Source of the DNA: Streptomyces niveus
GTDB taxonomy: Bacteria > Actinomycetota > Actinomycetes > Streptomycetales > Streptomycetaceae
Direction of reading: 5' to 3'
Assembly: GCF_002009175.1 (NCBI RefSeq)
Contig: NZ_CP018047.1
Location: 2,542,001-2,606,000 of the forward strand
Length of the DNA: 64,000 nucleotides
Under the pieces are notes generated by a model. The model made no database searches, was not told the DNA's origin, and saw only the letters and a program-made list of their open reading frames with translations. The position numbers were made by a program, and so were the translations under genes. This document shows, piece after piece, positions 7,897 through 17,727 of this stretch; position 1 is the first letter of the stretch, and each line of letters begins with the position of its first letter.

Positions 7897-8697
7897 ATGC
7901 CCGATTACCACGATGATCTGCGACTCGCCCATGTCCTCGCGGACGCCGCCGACGCCGCGACGATGGACCGGTTCAAGGCCCTCGACCTGAAGGTCGAGAC
8001 CAAACCGGACATGACCCCGGTGAGTGAGGCCGACAAGTCGGCCGAGGAGCTGATCCGCGGCAATCTCCAGCGCGCGCGGCCCCGTGACGCCGTACTGGGC
8101 GAGGAGTACGGCATCGAGGGCACCGGCCCGCGCCGCTGGGTCATCGACCCGATCGACGGCACCAAGAACTACGTACGCGGCGTGCCCGTCTGGGCGACGC
8201 TGATCTCGTTGATGGTGGCGGGCGAGGGCGGCTACGAGCCGGTGGTCGGCGTGGTGTCGGCGCCCGCGCTGGCGCGCCGCTGGTGGGCCGCGAAGGGCGG
8301 CGGCGCGTACTCGGGCCGCAGCCTCTCCGCCGCGACCCGGCTGCGCGTCTCGAAGGTCTCGCGCATCGGGGACGCCTCGTTCGCGCACGCCTCACTGAAG
8401 GGCTGGGAGGAGCAGGGCCGCCTCGACGGGTTCCTGGATCTGACCCGTGCCTGCTGGCGGACGCGCGGGTACGGCGATTTCTGGCCGTACATGATGGTCG
8501 CCGAGGGCTCCGTGGACATGTGCGCGGAGCCGGAGCTGTCGCTGTGGGACATGGCGGCGCCGTCGATCATCGTCCAGGAGGCGGGCGGACGGTTCACGGG
8601 CCTGGACGGGCGTCCGGGACCGCACAGCGGCAACGCCGCGGCGTCGAACGGGGCGCTGCACGAGGAACTGCTCGGCTATCTGAACCAGCGCTACTGA
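7897..8697 (+). CDS. hisN: Histidinol-phosphatase, inositol monophosphatase family
   Basis: A 266-aa enzyme of the inositol monophosphatase fold. Motifs are GEEYG (metal ligand Glu), WVIDPIDGTKNYVRG (the DPIDGT metal/phosphate site) and WDMAAPSIIVQEAGG (C-terminal metal Asp). The FWPYMMVAEGSVDMC segment and overall length match actinobacterial HisN, which dephosphorylates histidinol phosphate in histidine synthesis. An inositol monophosphatase role is the alternative. ATG 7897 is chosen because family members start here. It lacks a ribosome binding site and has TACTGT 7 nt upstream. It is divergent from the TetR gene. Confidence 0.88.
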   Translation: MPDYHDDLRLAHVLADAADAATMDRFKALDLKVETKPDMTPVSEADKSAEELIRGNLQRARPRDAVLGEEYGIEGTGPRRWVIDPIDGTKNYVRGVPVWATLISLMVAGEGGYEPVVGVVSAPALARRWWAAKGGGAYSGRSLSAATRLRVSKVSRIGDASFAHASLKGWEEQGRLDGFLDLTRACWRTRGYGDFWPYMMVAEGSVDMCAEPELSLWDMAAPSIIVQEAGGRFTGLDGRPGPHSGNAAASNGALHEELLGYLNQRY

Positions 8698-8870
8698 CGG
8701 ACGCCCACCGGCGCCCGGCCGAGATTTTACTGTCGGCAATAGGCCATTCGGGGGATCAGGAATCCTTGGGGCGCCGGGGGCGTACGGTTTCGATCATCAC
8801 GCGCCGGGTGCCTCGCTCCGCCCGCCCCCTTGTTGACTCACCGTGCCGGTGTCACTCTGAGACTACCCCC

Positions 8871-8886
8871 ACTTGTGAACTTGTGA
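8871..8886 (+). repeat. Tandem octamer ACTTGTGA x2
   Basis: ACTTGTGA occurs twice head-to-tail about 50 bp upstream of the CBS-domain gene, downstream of a TTGACT sequence at 8833-8838. It may be a regulator half-site pair. The -10 region is not convincing. Confidence 0.3.
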
Positions 8887-8935
8887 ATCCGTTCTCCAGC
8901 AGAGGGACCGGTTCACCTAGGAGGTGGCTCCATCC

Positions 8936-9337
8936 ATGCTCGTCCGTGACGCCATGAGCACGGTGGTCCTCACCATCGGGCCCACCCACACACTCCGCCA
9001 GTCCGCGCAGCTGATGGCGGCACGCCGGGTCGGCGCGGCCGTCGTCCTGGACACCGAGAAGAGCGGCCTCGGGATCATCACCGAGCGCGACATCCTGATC
9101 TCGATCGGCGCCGGCCAGGATCCCGAGGAGGAACTCGCCGGCACGCACACCACCACCGAGGTCGTGTACGCCTCACCGGTCTGGACCCTGGAGGAGGCGG
9201 CCGAGGCGATGACGCACGGCGGTTTCCGTCATCTGATCGTCTGCGACGACCGGGAGCCGGTCGGCATCGTCTCCGTACGCGACATCATCCGCTGCTGGGC
9301 CCCGGTCGCCCGGCGCCCGTCGGCCCTGACCGGCTGA
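8936..9337 (+). CDS. Two-CBS-domain protein
   Basis: A 133-aa protein made only of a CBS pair: residues ~1-60 (LVRDAMSTVVLTIGP to GIITERDIL) and ~70-130 (VVYASPVWTLEEAAEAM to GIVSVRDIIR). Stand-alone CBS pairs bind adenine nucleotides and act as energy or stress sensors; no partner is visible here. ATG 8936 is preferred over GTG 8924 because GGAGGTG then sits at usable spacing. It is followed by a strong hairpin at 9369-9412 that separates it from the convergent catalase gene. Confidence 0.85.
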   Translation: MLVRDAMSTVVLTIGPTHTLRQSAQLMAARRVGAAVVLDTEKSGLGIITERDILISIGAGQDPEEELAGTHTTTEVVYASPVWTLEEAAEAMTHGGFRHLIVCDDREPVGIVSVRDIIRCWAPVARRPSALTG

Positions 9338-9368
9338 GATCCCGGCCCGCCGGGAGACGTCGCGGGGC

Positions 9369-9412
9369 GGTGGTGGAAGCCGGATCCGTCCCGGAACCCG
9401 GCTTCCACCACC
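9369..9412. terminator. Bidirectional terminator hairpin
   Basis: A 15-bp perfect stem (GGTGGTGGAAGCCGG with its complement CCGGCTTCCACCACC) and a 14-nt loop lie between the ends of the convergent CBS and catalase genes. Confidence 0.75.
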
Positions 9413-9427
9413 TCATCGGCAAGGGCG

Positions 9428-10879
9428 TCAGCCGCGCAGTGCCTGGACCGCGGCGTCCAGCCTCTTACCGAAGTCTCCGTCCGCCCGACGGAAGTTGTCG
9501 ACCGCTCGCTCGGCGATGTCGTCGCGCGAGACCTGGGAGATGAACTGGGCGAGGTTGTCGACCAGTCGGCCCTTCTCGTCCTGCGACATCAGCCGGTAGA
9601 GATTGCCCGCCTGCACGAAGTCGTCGTCCTCGGCGTGGCCGGGCGCTTCGCTGTTGCCCGTGGTCCCGGTGACGGGAACGGGCTGCCACAGCGGCCTGTC
9701 CGTCTGGAACGGGCCGCCGAAGCTGTTCGGCTCGTAGTTCTTGGCGCCCTTGTGACGGCCGTCGTACAGGAAGCCGTCACGGCTGTTCGTCCGCGCCTCG
9801 GTGGCGTGCGGACGGTTCACCGGCAGGTGGTCGGCGTTGATGCCGACGCGGTAGCGGTGGGCGTCGCCGTACGCGAACAGACGGCCCTGGAGCATCTTGT
9901 CGGGCGACGGGCCGATGCCGGGCACGAAGTGCGCCGGGCTGAAGATCGACTGCTCGACCTCGGCGAAGATGTTCTCCGGGTTGCGGTTGAGCTCCAGCTT
10001 GCCGATCTCGACGGGCGGGTAGTCCTCGTGCGGCCAGACCTTGGTCAGGTCGAACGGGTTGAAGCGGTAGCCGGCCGCGTCCGCCGCGGGCATGACCTGG
10101 ATCTGCACGGTCCAGGAGGGGAAGTCGCCGCGCTCGATGGACTCGCGGAGGTCGCGCTGGTGGCTGTCGGGGTCGACGCCGGAGAGCCGGTTCGCCTCGT
10201 CGGTGGTGAGGTTCTTGATGCCCTGGTCGGTCTTGAAGTGGTACTTGACCCAGAAGACCTCGCCGGCCTCGTTGTTCCACTGGTAGGTGTGCGAGCCGTA
10301 CCCGTTCATGTGGCGCAGCGTGGCCGGGATGCCCCGGTCACCGAAGAGCCAGGTCACCTGGTGCGTCGACTCGGGGCTCAGCCCCCAGAAGTCCCATACG
10401 TTGTCGGCCTCCTGGCTGCCGGTGTACGGGTCGCGCTTCTGGGTGTGGATGAAGTCGGGGAACTTGATGGCGTCCTTGATGAAGAACACCGGGGTGTTGT
10501 TGCCGACGAGGTCGTAATTGCCCTCCTCGGTGTAGAACTTCAGCGCGAAGCCGCGCGGGTCGCGCACCGCGTCGGCCGAGCCGAGGTTCCCGGCGACGGT
10601 GGAGAACCGCAGGAAGGTCTCGGTCCGCTTGCCGACCTCGGAGAGGAACTTGGCCCGCGTCCATTGCGACACGTCGCGGGTCAGCGTGAAGGTGCCGTAC
10701 GCGCCGGCGCCGCGGGCGTGCACGATGCGCTCCGGGATGCGCTCGCGGTTGAAGTGGGCGAGCTTCTCGAGAAGAGCCTGGTCCTGAACCAGAACGGGAC
10801 CACCGACGCCGGCCGTCTCGCTGTTCTGGTTGTCGGCCACCGGCGCGCCGGCCTCCGTAGTAAGCGGTCCCTGCGTCAC
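9428..10879 (-). CDS. katA: Monofunctional heme catalase (small-subunit clade)
   Basis: A 483-aa catalase that disproportionates hydrogen peroxide. The distal histidine is in [12 protein letters not shown] (~residue 60), the catalytic Asn in [11 protein letters not shown], and the proximal heme tyrosine in [14 protein letters not shown]. The size fits the NADPH-binding small-subunit clade. The start is GTG 10879 with AGGAGG 5 nt upstream. A promoter with TTGACT and TAGGAT (16-bp spacing) lies about 60 bp upstream and contains an inverted repeat. The divergent neighbour is a Fur-family repressor, an arrangement shared by peroxide-induced catalase genes in Streptomyces. Confidence 0.93.
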   Translation of the reverse strand: MTQGPLTTEAGAPVADNQNSETAGVGGPVLVQDQALLEKLAHFNRERIPERIVHARGAGAYGTFTLTRDVSQWTRAKFLSEVGKRTETFLRFSTVAGNLGSADAVRDPRGFALKFYTEEGNYDLVGNNTPVFFIKDAIKFPDFIHTQKRDPYTGSQEADNVWDFWGLSPESTHQVTWLFGDRGIPATLRHMNGYGSHTYQWNNEAGEVFWVKYHFKTDQGIKNLTTDEANRLSGVDPDSHQRDLRESIERGDFPSWTVQIQVMPAADAAGYRFNPFDLTKVWPHEDYPPVEIGKLELNRNPENIFAEVEQSIFSPAHFVPGIGPSPDKMLQGRLFAYGDAHRYRVGINADHLPVNRPHATEARTNSRDGFLYDGRHKGAKNYEPNSFGGPFQTDRPLWQPVPVTGTTGNSEAPGHAEDDDFVQAGNLYRLMSQDEKGRLVDNLAQFISQVSRDDIAERAVDNFRRADGDFGKRLDAAVQALRG

Positions 10880-10933
10880 GTGCGCCTCCTGGTCGTTCCC
10901 GCTGAACCTGTCGCCCGGCGGTTGCCTGTCACG

Positions 10934-10961
10934 ATCCTACGATGGACTTTGTCTAAGTCAA
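10934..10961 (-). promoter_or_regulatory. katA promoter with candidate Fur-family operator
   Basis: On the minus strand TTGACT (-35) and TAGGAT (-10) are 16 bp apart, pointing at katA. The inverted repeat GACTT-AGACA-AAGTC (10945-10959) overlaps the -35 element and spacer, where a bound repressor would block polymerase. The Fur-like protein encoded divergently is the obvious candidate. Confidence 0.6.
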
Positions 10962-11009
10962 GCAGGAGTCCAACTCCACACTCGTTCAGGATCTGGGCGT
11001 CTTCACTGT

Positions 11010-11015
11010 TAAGCT
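11010..11015 (+). promoter_or_regulatory. -10-like hexamer for leaderless fur-like mRNA
   Basis: TAAGCT lies 7 nt before ATG 11023, and no ribosome binding site is visible. Confidence 0.45.
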
Positions 11016-11022
11016 GATCCTC

Positions 11023-11439
11023 ATGAGTGACCTGTTGGAACGACTTCGCGAACGCGGCTGGCGGATGACCGCCCAGCGCCGTGTGGTGGCCGAGGTCCTC
11101 GACGGGGACCACGTACACCTCACGGCGGACGAGGTGCACGCTCGGGCCGTCGCCCGGCTGCCCGAGATCTCCAGGGCGACCGTGTACAACACCCTCGGCG
11201 AGATGGTGACGCTCGGAGAGGTCATCGAGGTCTCCACGGACCGCCGCGCCAAGCGGTACGACCCGAACGCCCACCGGCCCCACCACCACCTGGTCTGCGC
11301 GCAGTGCGGCACGATCCGCGACGTGCACCCGGTGGGTGACCCGCTGGCCGACCTCCCCACGACGGAGCGCTTCGGTTTCGCGATCTCGGACGTGGAAGTG
11401 ACCTACCGGGGCACCTGCCCCAACTGCGCGCGGGCCTGA
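11023..11439 (+). CDS. Fur-family peroxide-type transcriptional repressor
   Basis: A 138-aa Fur-superfamily regulator. The N-terminal winged helix includes RMTAQRRVVAEVL and the recognition region RATVYNTLGEMV. The metal-binding segment RPHHHLVCAQCGTIRDV supplies histidines and the first CxxC; the second CxxC (CPNC) is near the C-terminus and would form the structural zinc site. Divergent placement next to a catalase gene points to a PerR/CatR/FurA-like peroxide sensor rather than an iron-uptake regulator; the exact subfamily cannot be fixed by eye. The start ATG has no ribosome binding site and TAAGCT 7 nt upstream, so the mRNA may be leaderless. Confidence 0.88.
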   Translation: MSDLLERLRERGWRMTAQRRVVAEVLDGDHVHLTADEVHARAVARLPEISRATVYNTLGEMVTLGEVIEVSTDRRAKRYDPNAHRPHHHLVCAQCGTIRDVHPVGDPLADLPTTERFGFAISDVEVTYRGTCPNCARA

Positions 11440-11492
11440 GCCCGTTGGGCACCCGCCACGGGGGCTGAGCGCCCCGTCCGCTCCGGCACACG

Positions 11493-11530
11493 ACGAAGGC
11501 CCGGATCCTGTATCGGATCCGGGCCTTCGT
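11493..11530. terminator. Hairpin between fur-like gene and first tRNA-fMet
   Basis: A perfect 16-bp stem (ACGAAGGCCCGGATCC) with a 6-nt loop. It can terminate the fur-like gene on the plus strand and the tRNA gene on the minus strand. The core of the stem is repeated after the second tRNA copy at 13882-13914. Confidence 0.75.
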
Positions 11531-11540
11531 CCTTCTTCAG

Positions 11541-11614
11541 TAGCGGGGACAGGATTTGAACCTGCGACCTCTGGGTTATGAGCCCAGCGAGCTACCGAGC
11601 TGCTCCACCCCGCG
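11541..11614 (-). tRNA. Initiator tRNA-Met (CAT anticodon), copy 1
   Basis: A 74-nt tRNA cloverleaf without encoded CCA. The anticodon loop reads CTCATAA flanked by GGG/CCC, the three G-C pairs diagnostic of initiator tRNA. The acceptor stem begins CGCGGGG and ends CCCCGCT plus A73, leaving an unpaired 1:72 position, another initiator feature. The T-arm contains GGTTCAAATCC. The sequence is identical to the copy at 13925-13998. Confidence 0.95.
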
Positions 11615-11704
11615 TCGGTGAACTCGACATTACGTCACCCCGTCGACCAGCGCAAATCCCTTTCCGGGGCGGACGGACGGCGGTCGCCCGACGGCGACCG
11701 CCGC

Positions 11705-13687
11705 TCACGCGGTCAGTTCCTGATGCAGCGCCTCGCGCAGCCGCGCGGCCCGCTCCGCCACCTCGGACGGCCCCAACTCGACGGCGCGGGCGCACCAGCG
11801 CTGCCCCTCGGCCAGCTCCCCACGCCGGGCCGCGAGCAGCGCGAGCCGCAGCGCGGCGCGACCGTGGCCCGCCTGCGCGGCGCGCGACCACCACAGCGCC
11901 GCCTCGCGCTCACTGCCCTCGCGGGCCAGCAACAGCCCCAGGTTGAAGGCGCCGTTGCGGCTGCCCGCCTCCGCCGCCTCCCGGTACCAGCGCGCCGCGT
12001 CCGTCATGTCGCCGCGCCCCGCGGCGAGCATCCCGACCCGCACCTGGGCACGCCGGTGACCGTGCTCGGCCGCCCGCTCGTACCACTGCTCGCACTCGGT
12101 CTTCTCCGGCTGCGTCTCGCCGAGCGCGGGCGCGCCCTGCGGTGGCTGCCGGGCGTCCAGCACCGTCGCCAGCCGGAAGGCCGCCTCCGCGCTGCCGCCA
12201 CCGGCCGCGCACCGCAGATGCCGCTCCGCCGCCTGCTCGTCGCCGTCCCTGAGGCACGCGATGCCGACCTGGAGGGCCGCCTCGGTGTGCCCGGCCGCCG
12301 CGGCCCGCTCGTACCAGACCAGGGCCGTACGGTCGTCGTCACGGCCCGCGTAGAGGATGCCGAGATTGAACGCGGCGTCCACGCTGCCCGCCTCGGCCGC
12401 CTTGGAGAACCACGGCTCGGCGCCGGTCGGGTCGCCGGCCTGGAGGAGCAGGACGGCAAGGGCGTTGGCCGCCTCGCGGTGGCCCGCGTACGCGGCCCGC
12501 CGGTACCACTGCTCGGCCTGCGCGGTACGGTCCTGGGCCGCGCAGAGCAGCCCGAGGTTGTACGCCCCGTTGACGTCGCCCGCGTCCATCGCGGCGCGGT
12601 ACCAGCGCTCGGCGGTCTGCTGCTCGCCGCGCGCGGCGTGGAGCGCGCCGAGCGCGTTGGCGGCGTTGCCGTCGCCGTCCTGCGCGGCCCGCAGCCACCA
12701 GACGGCGGCGCTCTCCTCGTCGCCCGCGTCACGCAGCAGGAAGCCGAGGGCGCAGGCGGCCCGCGCCTCGCCGTCCTCGGCGGACGACAGATACCAGCGC
12801 CCGGCCTCCTTCAGCTCACCGCGGCTCTCCAGGATCGCGCCGAGGTGCAGCGCGGCGCGGCGGTGTCCGCGGGCCGCCGCCTGCCGGTACCACTGGGCGG
12901 CCTCGGCGAGGAGCGACTGCCCGGCGTCGGCCACGGCTCCGGAGGCCGTGCCGTCGGCGCCGGCGGGCGCCCGGCGGACACCCTCACGCACGCCGGAAGC
13001 CGAACTGTCGCGGACGCCGTCCCGCTTGCCCGCTATGACGGCGCTGACGGTGTTGCCGGTACGCGCGGCCTGGCGCGCCCGCCGCTCCAGGCCGCGCGCG
13101 AGGCGGTACGAGGCCTCCCGGTGCCCCTGCTCGGCGGCGGCCCGCAGCCAGCGCTCGGAACCGACGTCGCTGCGGTGCTCCAGCAGATCGGCGAGGGCGT
13201 ACGCGCCCAGCGCGTGCCCCTGCTCCGCGGACAGCCGCAGCCAGTACTCGGCGGCGGGCTCGTCGCCCTGCTCGCGGTAGTGCCGGCCGAGCGCGTGCGC
13301 CGCTGCGGCCGAACCGGCGACGGCGGCGACTCGCCACCAGCCCGACGCCTCCTCGGTGTAACCGCGCTGGTGGAGGAGGACTCCCAGGTTGTTGGCGGCG
13401 GCGCGGTCGCCCGCGGCGGTGGCCGCGCGCAGGTACTTCTCGGCGGCGTCGAGATCGCCGCGGCGCAGCAGCAGCGCGCCGAGCACGCTCATCGACGCGA
13501 CGTCACCCGTGTCGGCGGCACGCCGGTGGCGCGCCTCCGTCTCCGCGTCGGCGCTCTCCGTGGGGCCACCGGCGGCAGTGGCGCCGGCCGCGCCCTTGGA
13601 GTTCTCGGTGTCGGCGGGATCATCCGCCTGTCGCGGTACAAACCGCCCTGTCTCCAACAGAGTTGCCCTGTCCCCCATAAAATCCAT
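11705..13687 (-). CDS. SEL1/TPR-repeat protein
   Basis: A 660-aa soluble protein made almost entirely of alpha-helical SEL1-like repeats (about 36 residues each, pattern A-x2-WYRxAAxAGHxxAAxxLGxLL). They run from about residue 55 to 640 and are broken by a non-repeat linker around 220-255 that is rich in Ala/Arg/Gly. SEL1 repeats form scaffolds for protein-protein contacts. There is no signal peptide or membrane helix. ATG 13687 has an AGGTGG sequence upstream; ATG 13678 is an alternative. The gene is bracketed by two identical initiator tRNA genes in the same orientation. No specific partner can be inferred. Confidence 0.82.
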   Translation of the reverse strand: MDFMGDRATLLETGRFVPRQADDPADTENSKGAAGATAAGGPTESADAETEARHRRAADTGDVASMSVLGALLLRRGDLDAAEKYLRAATAAGDRAAANNLGVLLHQRGYTEEASGWWRVAAVAGSAAAAHALGRHYREQGDEPAAEYWLRLSAEQGHALGAYALADLLEHRSDVGSERWLRAAAEQGHREASYRLARGLERRARQAARTGNTVSAVIAGKRDGVRDSSASGVREGVRRAPAGADGTASGAVADAGQSLLAEAAQWYRQAAARGHRRAALHLGAILESRGELKEAGRWYLSSAEDGEARAACALGFLLRDAGDEESAAVWWLRAAQDGDGNAANALGALHAARGEQQTAERWYRAAMDAGDVNGAYNLGLLCAAQDRTAQAEQWYRRAAYAGHREAANALAVLLLQAGDPTGAEPWFSKAAEAGSVDAAFNLGILYAGRDDDRTALVWYERAAAAGHTEAALQVGIACLRDGDEQAAERHLRCAAGGGSAEAAFRLATVLDARQPPQGAPALGETQPEKTECEQWYERAAEHGHRRAQVRVGMLAAGRGDMTDAARWYREAAEAGSRNGAFNLGLLLAREGSEREAALWWSRAAQAGHGRAALRLALLAARRGELAEGQRWCARAVELGPSEVAERAARLREALHQELTA

Positions 13688-13881
13688 CGTTGCACCACCT
13701 GTTACCCGCGTACACCTGGTATATCGCGGCCAGCAAGGTCACTTCAGCGTTTTGTCGACATGCCCACAGAGAGACAACTCAAACGCCTCTCCGGTCAACT
13801 CGCCACTCCCACCGCCCACTTCACCGGACACACGGTCACGGACCGGCCACGAACAGGTACGAAGACACCACAACGCGCAGC

Positions 13882-13914
13882 AAAGGCCCGGATCCTTGTC
13901 GGATCCGGGCCTTT
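13882..13914. terminator. Hairpin downstream of second tRNA-fMet
   Basis: AAAGGCCCGGATCC-TTGTC-GGATCCGGGCCTTT forms a perfect 14-bp stem just beyond the 3' end of the minus-strand tRNA. The core is the same as at 11493-11530, evidence for duplication of a tRNA-plus-terminator unit. Confidence 0.75.
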
Positions 13915-13924
13915 GACTGAGAAG

Positions 13925-13998
13925 TAGCGGGGACAGGATTTGAACCTGCGACCTCTGGGTTATGAGCCCAGCGAGCTACCGAGCTGCTCCACCCCGCG
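13925..13998 (-). tRNA. Initiator tRNA-Met (CAT anticodon), copy 2
   Basis: Identical over all 74 nt to the copy at 11541-11614, with the same GGG/CCC anticodon-stem pairs and mismatched 1:72 position. It lies between the UPF0182 gene end and the SEL1 gene start. The interval 13688-14041 otherwise holds only the hairpin and about 190 bp in which I see no gene. Confidence 0.95.
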
Positions 13999-14041
13999 TC
14001 GTTGTGTTCCAAACCGTATCACGACGCGGGGTGCCCGCTGA

Positions 14042-16963
14042 TCAGCTCTTGTCGTCGCTCCCGCCCGCCGGTGGCTTGGCCGGCTCCTCGGCGGACTTCT
14101 CCGCCTCGGCCGCACGCGCCAGGGCGTCCTGAAGGGCCTCCTGGGCCTTCCCGTACGCCTGCCAGTCCTGCTTCTCCAGGGCCGCCTCACCGTCCGTGTA
14201 CGCCTTCTGGGCGTCGGCGATGGCGTCCTTGAGGGCGGCGTCACCGGTGGCCGGCGGCGTCGTCGTGTCACCGTCACCCGGTGGCGGCGTCGTCTCCGGC
14301 GGTGGCTCGGCGCCGTCGACACCGAACACCGCGTTCAGCGCCTCGGACAGGCTGTCCTTGAAGACCGGCTTGCCTCCGTAGGAGACGGCCACCTTCTTCA
14401 GCAGCGGATAGTTCGCGCTGCCGCCTCGGGCGTACACCGGCTCGATGTAGAGGAAGCCCCCGTCGAGCGGCACGGTCAGGAGATTGCCGTACTCGATGTC
14501 CGAGTCGGTGCCTCTCATGTCCCGGACGAAGGTGGCGACTTCGGGTACGCCGTTCAACTCGCTCTGCACTTGTTGTGGGCCCTGGACCGTGGAGGTCACT
14601 CTCAGGACTCTGATGGTGCCGTAGTCGCTACTGTTCGCATCGGCGTCGACCGCCATGAACGCCCCCAGATTGGGACGTCCGTTGGGTGTGAAGGTCGTCG
14701 TCAGCGAGAACTTCTGGGACGTCTGTCCCGGCATCTTCAGACTGAGGTAGTACGGCGGGACCGCACTGTTGTCCTTGTTGGTCGGGTCGTCGGGCACCTG
14801 CCACGCGTCGGAGCCGCTGTAGAACTGGGCGGCGTCGGTGACGTGGTAGCGGGTCAGCAGCTCACGCTGGACCTTGAACATGTCCTGCGGATAACGCAGG
14901 TGGGCCAGCAGGTCCGGCTTGATCTCCGTCTTCGGCTTCACCGTGTTCGGGAAGGCCTTCATCCAGGTCTTGAGAACCGGGTCCTTGGTGTCCCACTGGT
15001 ACAGGCTGACCGAGCCGTCGTAGGCGTCGACGGTGGCCTTCACCGAGTTGCGGATGTAGTTGACCTGGTTCTGCTGCGCGACGACCGCGCGCTGGTTGTT
15101 GGTCAGCGAGTCGGCCGTGGTGTCGCCCAGCGTCGTACGCGAGGCGTACGGATAGCCGTTCGTCGTGGTGTAGGCGTCGACGATCCACTGGATCCTGCCG
15201 TCGACCTCGGCCGGGTAGGCGTCGCCGTCGATGGTCAGCCACGGTGCGACCGCCTCGACGCGCTCCTTGGGCGTGCGGTTGTACAGAATCCGCGAACCCT
15301 CGCCGATGGCGCCCGAGTAGAGCATCTGCGGCTCGCTGAACGCCACGGCGTACGCCGCGCGGTTCACCGGGTTGGAGAGGTCGACGCCGCTCTTGCCCTT
15401 GTAGCTGGTGGTCTGCTCACCGTTCTTCTCGTAGTCGAGCTCCTTCTGCGGGCCGCCCACGATCGAGTACTGCTGGGTCTTCTCGCCGTAGTAGATCCGC
15501 TGCTCGTACTTGCCGAGCTGACCGGTGGTCGGCAGTCCGGACTCCGTGAAGTCGGGCGCGCCGACCGTGCCGCTGTTCTCGTCGGTGACCGTTCCCGTGC
15601 CCTTGGACGTGATCGCTCCGTACCCATGGGTGTAGGTGAAGTGGTCGTTGATCCAGTTGCGCTTGGGGATACCCGCGATGTTCAGCTCGCGCAGACCGAT
15701 GACCGTGTCCTGCGGCTTGCCGTCCGCGTCGGTGTAGCGGTCGACGTCCAGCGTGTCCGGGAACTGGTAGTACTTGCGTTCCTGCTGGAGCTGCTGGAAG
15801 GCGGGCGAGACGACGTTGGGGTCGACCAGCCGGTAGCTGGCGGCGGAGTCGGCCGCCTTGCGCTGCTCGGCCTTCTTGTCCGGGGCGCCCTTGCCCGAGT
15901 AGTCCGTCACCTCGGCGTCGTCGATACCGTACGCGGAGCGCGTGGCGTCGATGTTCTTCTCGATGTACGGGGCTTCCTTGGCCTGCTCGTTCGGCTGGAC
16001 CTGGAACTTCTGCACGATCGCCGGGTACAGACCGCCGATGAGGATCGCGGACAGCACCATCAGACCGAAGCCGATCACCGGCAGCTGCCATGTGCGGCGC
16101 CAGAGCGTCGCGAAGAACAGCACGGCGCAGATGGCGGCGATGCAGAACAGGATCGTCTTCGCCGGCAGATAGGCGTTGGCGTCCACGTACCGCAGACCCG
16201 TCCAGTTGCCGGTGGCCTTGAAGTCACTCGACTTGACCGCGAGCCCGTACCGGTCGAGCCAGTACGCCACGGCCTTCAGCGAGACGAACACACCGAGCAG
16301 CACCGAGAGATGGCCGGTGGCCGCGCCCGTCGCACGCGCGCCGGGGCTGGTGACACGCAGCCCTCCGTACAGATAGTGCGTCAGCGCGGCGGCGATCAGC
16401 GCCAGCACGACGGCGGCGAAGCCGAAGCCGAGCATGAAGCGGTACCAGGGCAGGTCGAACGCGTAGAAGCTCACGTCCAGGTTGAACTGCGGGTCCTTCT
16501 GCCCGAAGGGCACCCCGTTGATCCACATCAGCCAGGTGCGCCACTGACCGGCCGCGGACGCTCCGGCGATCAGCCCGACCAGGGCGGTGATCCCGAGCAG
16601 CACCCACTTCTTGTACGGGGCGATGCCCATCCGGTACCGGTCGAGGCTCTGCTGCTCCAGCGACATCGCGCTCAGCGGTGGACGCAGCCGGTGCGCCAGC
16701 CAGATATTGACGCCGACGGCCGCCGCCATCAGCAGACCGAAGACGGCGAACAGGCCGACCTTGGTCCAGAGGGTGGTGGTGAAAACGGACGAGTATCTCA
16801 CCGAGCGATACCAGAGCCAGTCGGTCCAGAACCCAGCGAACATGACGAACAGCATGGCCAGGACGGCCAGGATGCCCAGTGTCATGAGCAGGGTCCGGGC
16901 ACGTCTGGACGGCCGGCCCACTCTGATCCGTGGCCCGGTCGGGCCTCCGCCGCGGTCCGGCAT
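14042..16963 (-). CDS. UPF0182 family large membrane protein
   Basis: A 973-aa protein of the UPF0182 family, widespread in actinobacteria and of unknown function. The N-terminal ~330 residues contain about seven membrane helices. They are followed by a large hydrophilic domain (about 350-880) with family segments such as [28 protein letters not shown] and [20 protein letters not shown]. The C-terminal ~80 residues are Pro/Asp/Glu-rich and then helical ([15 protein letters not shown]). ATG 16963 (MPDRGGGP) matches the usual family start; GTG 16984 is possible. Its position near the PDZ protease and DUF2342 genes matches Rv3193c-Rv3195. Confidence 0.9.
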   Translation of the reverse strand: MPDRGGGPTGPRIRVGRPSRRARTLLMTLGILAVLAMLFVMFAGFWTDWLWYRSVRYSSVFTTTLWTKVGLFAVFGLLMAAAVGVNIWLAHRLRPPLSAMSLEQQSLDRYRMGIAPYKKWVLLGITALVGLIAGASAAGQWRTWLMWINGVPFGQKDPQFNLDVSFYAFDLPWYRFMLGFGFAAVVLALIAAALTHYLYGGLRVTSPGARATGAATGHLSVLLGVFVSLKAVAYWLDRYGLAVKSSDFKATGNWTGLRYVDANAYLPAKTILFCIAAICAVLFFATLWRRTWQLPVIGFGLMVLSAILIGGLYPAIVQKFQVQPNEQAKEAPYIEKNIDATRSAYGIDDAEVTDYSGKGAPDKKAEQRKAADSAASYRLVDPNVVSPAFQQLQQERKYYQFPDTLDVDRYTDADGKPQDTVIGLRELNIAGIPKRNWINDHFTYTHGYGAITSKGTGTVTDENSGTVGAPDFTESGLPTTGQLGKYEQRIYYGEKTQQYSIVGGPQKELDYEKNGEQTTSYKGKSGVDLSNPVNRAAYAVAFSEPQMLYSGAIGEGSRILYNRTPKERVEAVAPWLTIDGDAYPAEVDGRIQWIVDAYTTTNGYPYASRTTLGDTTADSLTNNQRAVVAQQNQVNYIRNSVKATVDAYDGSVSLYQWDTKDPVLKTWMKAFPNTVKPKTEIKPDLLAHLRYPQDMFKVQRELLTRYHVTDAAQFYSGSDAWQVPDDPTNKDNSAVPPYYLSLKMPGQTSQKFSLTTTFTPNGRPNLGAFMAVDADANSSDYGTIRVLRVTSTVQGPQQVQSELNGVPEVATFVRDMRGTDSDIEYGNLLTVPLDGGFLYIEPVYARGGSANYPLLKKVAVSYGGKPVFKDSLSEALNAVFGVDGAEPPPETTPPPGDGDTTTPPATGDAALKDAIADAQKAYTDGEAALEKQDWQAYGKAQEALQDALARAAEAEKSAEEPAKPPAGGSDDKS

Positions 16964-17114
16964 CTGGAAAGCCAACGTGCGCACCTCGAAGTTCGCGGTC
17001 GTGTGAAAGCAGCTGAATCAGCGTCTGTAAGTGGGCCCGAACGATCGTAGGGCCCACCCATGCAACTTACTGAGGCTTTACCTAGTTCCCGCACGGGGGT
17101 CCGAAGGAGGCAGG

Positions 17115-17720
17115 ATGTTGGCCATGTCCAACCTTTCCTCCTCCTCTTCCTCGGCCTCCTCGTCCGATCAGCCGTCCTCGGCATCGGGTCCGGTCGCCTC
17201 GACCCCCATCACCAGGGCGGTGCTGGAGATCGACGAATACGCCTCCGGCCTGGGCTGGGACCAGCCGGCCAGACTGTTCGCGCTCGTCGACACGGCCCGG
17301 CTGCGGTCCGACGAGCCGGAGCTGGCCACCCAGCTCGGCCTCGACGACGGCACGACACCCGCCCCGCTCACGCCCGTCGAGCAGGACGAGATCCCGGCGG
17401 GTACGCCGCTCGACGAGTTCCTCGCCACGATCGCCTGGCCCGGCGCGGTGGCGGGCTGCGCGATCACGGTGGAGCGTCTGATGCTGCCGCCGTCCGCCGA
17501 GGCGTCCGTGCCCGAAGACCTCGACGAGTCGGCGCTCGTGGACTGGGTCGCCGCGCACCCGGACCGTCAGGAGGTACGGATGACGGTCGCCGTACTGCGG
17601 GACGGGACGCGTGACTCGGCGCTGCGGCTGCGCGAGAAGGACTCCCCGACCCAGGTCCTGACGGGCGCGGGCCTGGTCCCGGGCCTCGCGGAGGCCCTGT
17701 CGGCGACGTTCGAGGCCTGA
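17115..17720 (+). CDS. PPA1309-like conserved protein
   Basis: A 201-aa soluble actinobacterial protein of the PPA1309 family, function unknown. A Ser-rich leader (residues ~5-25) precedes the conserved part: AVLEIDEYASGLGWDQPARLFALVDT, LDEFLATIAWPGAVAGCA, then a Glu/Asp-rich segment and REVMR-like MTVAVLRDG near the end. AAGGAGG sits just before ATG 17115; ATG 17124 is an alternative. It is divergent from UPF0182, and the same pairing occurs in many actinobacteria. A hairpin at 17728-17757 directly follows the stop codon. Confidence 0.8.
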   Translation: MLAMSNLSSSSSSASSSDQPSSASGPVASTPITRAVLEIDEYASGLGWDQPARLFALVDTARLRSDEPELATQLGLDDGTTPAPLTPVEQDEIPAGTPLDEFLATIAWPGAVAGCAITVERLMLPPSAEASVPEDLDESALVDWVAAHPDRQEVRMTVAVLRDGTRDSALRLREKDSPTQVLTGAGLVPGLAEALSATFEA

Positions 17721-17727
17721 GGCCCCT

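Noticed and set aside
9635..11017. 460-codon plus-strand reading frame
   Set aside because: It is the complement of catalase, whose active-site residues are intact on the minus strand.
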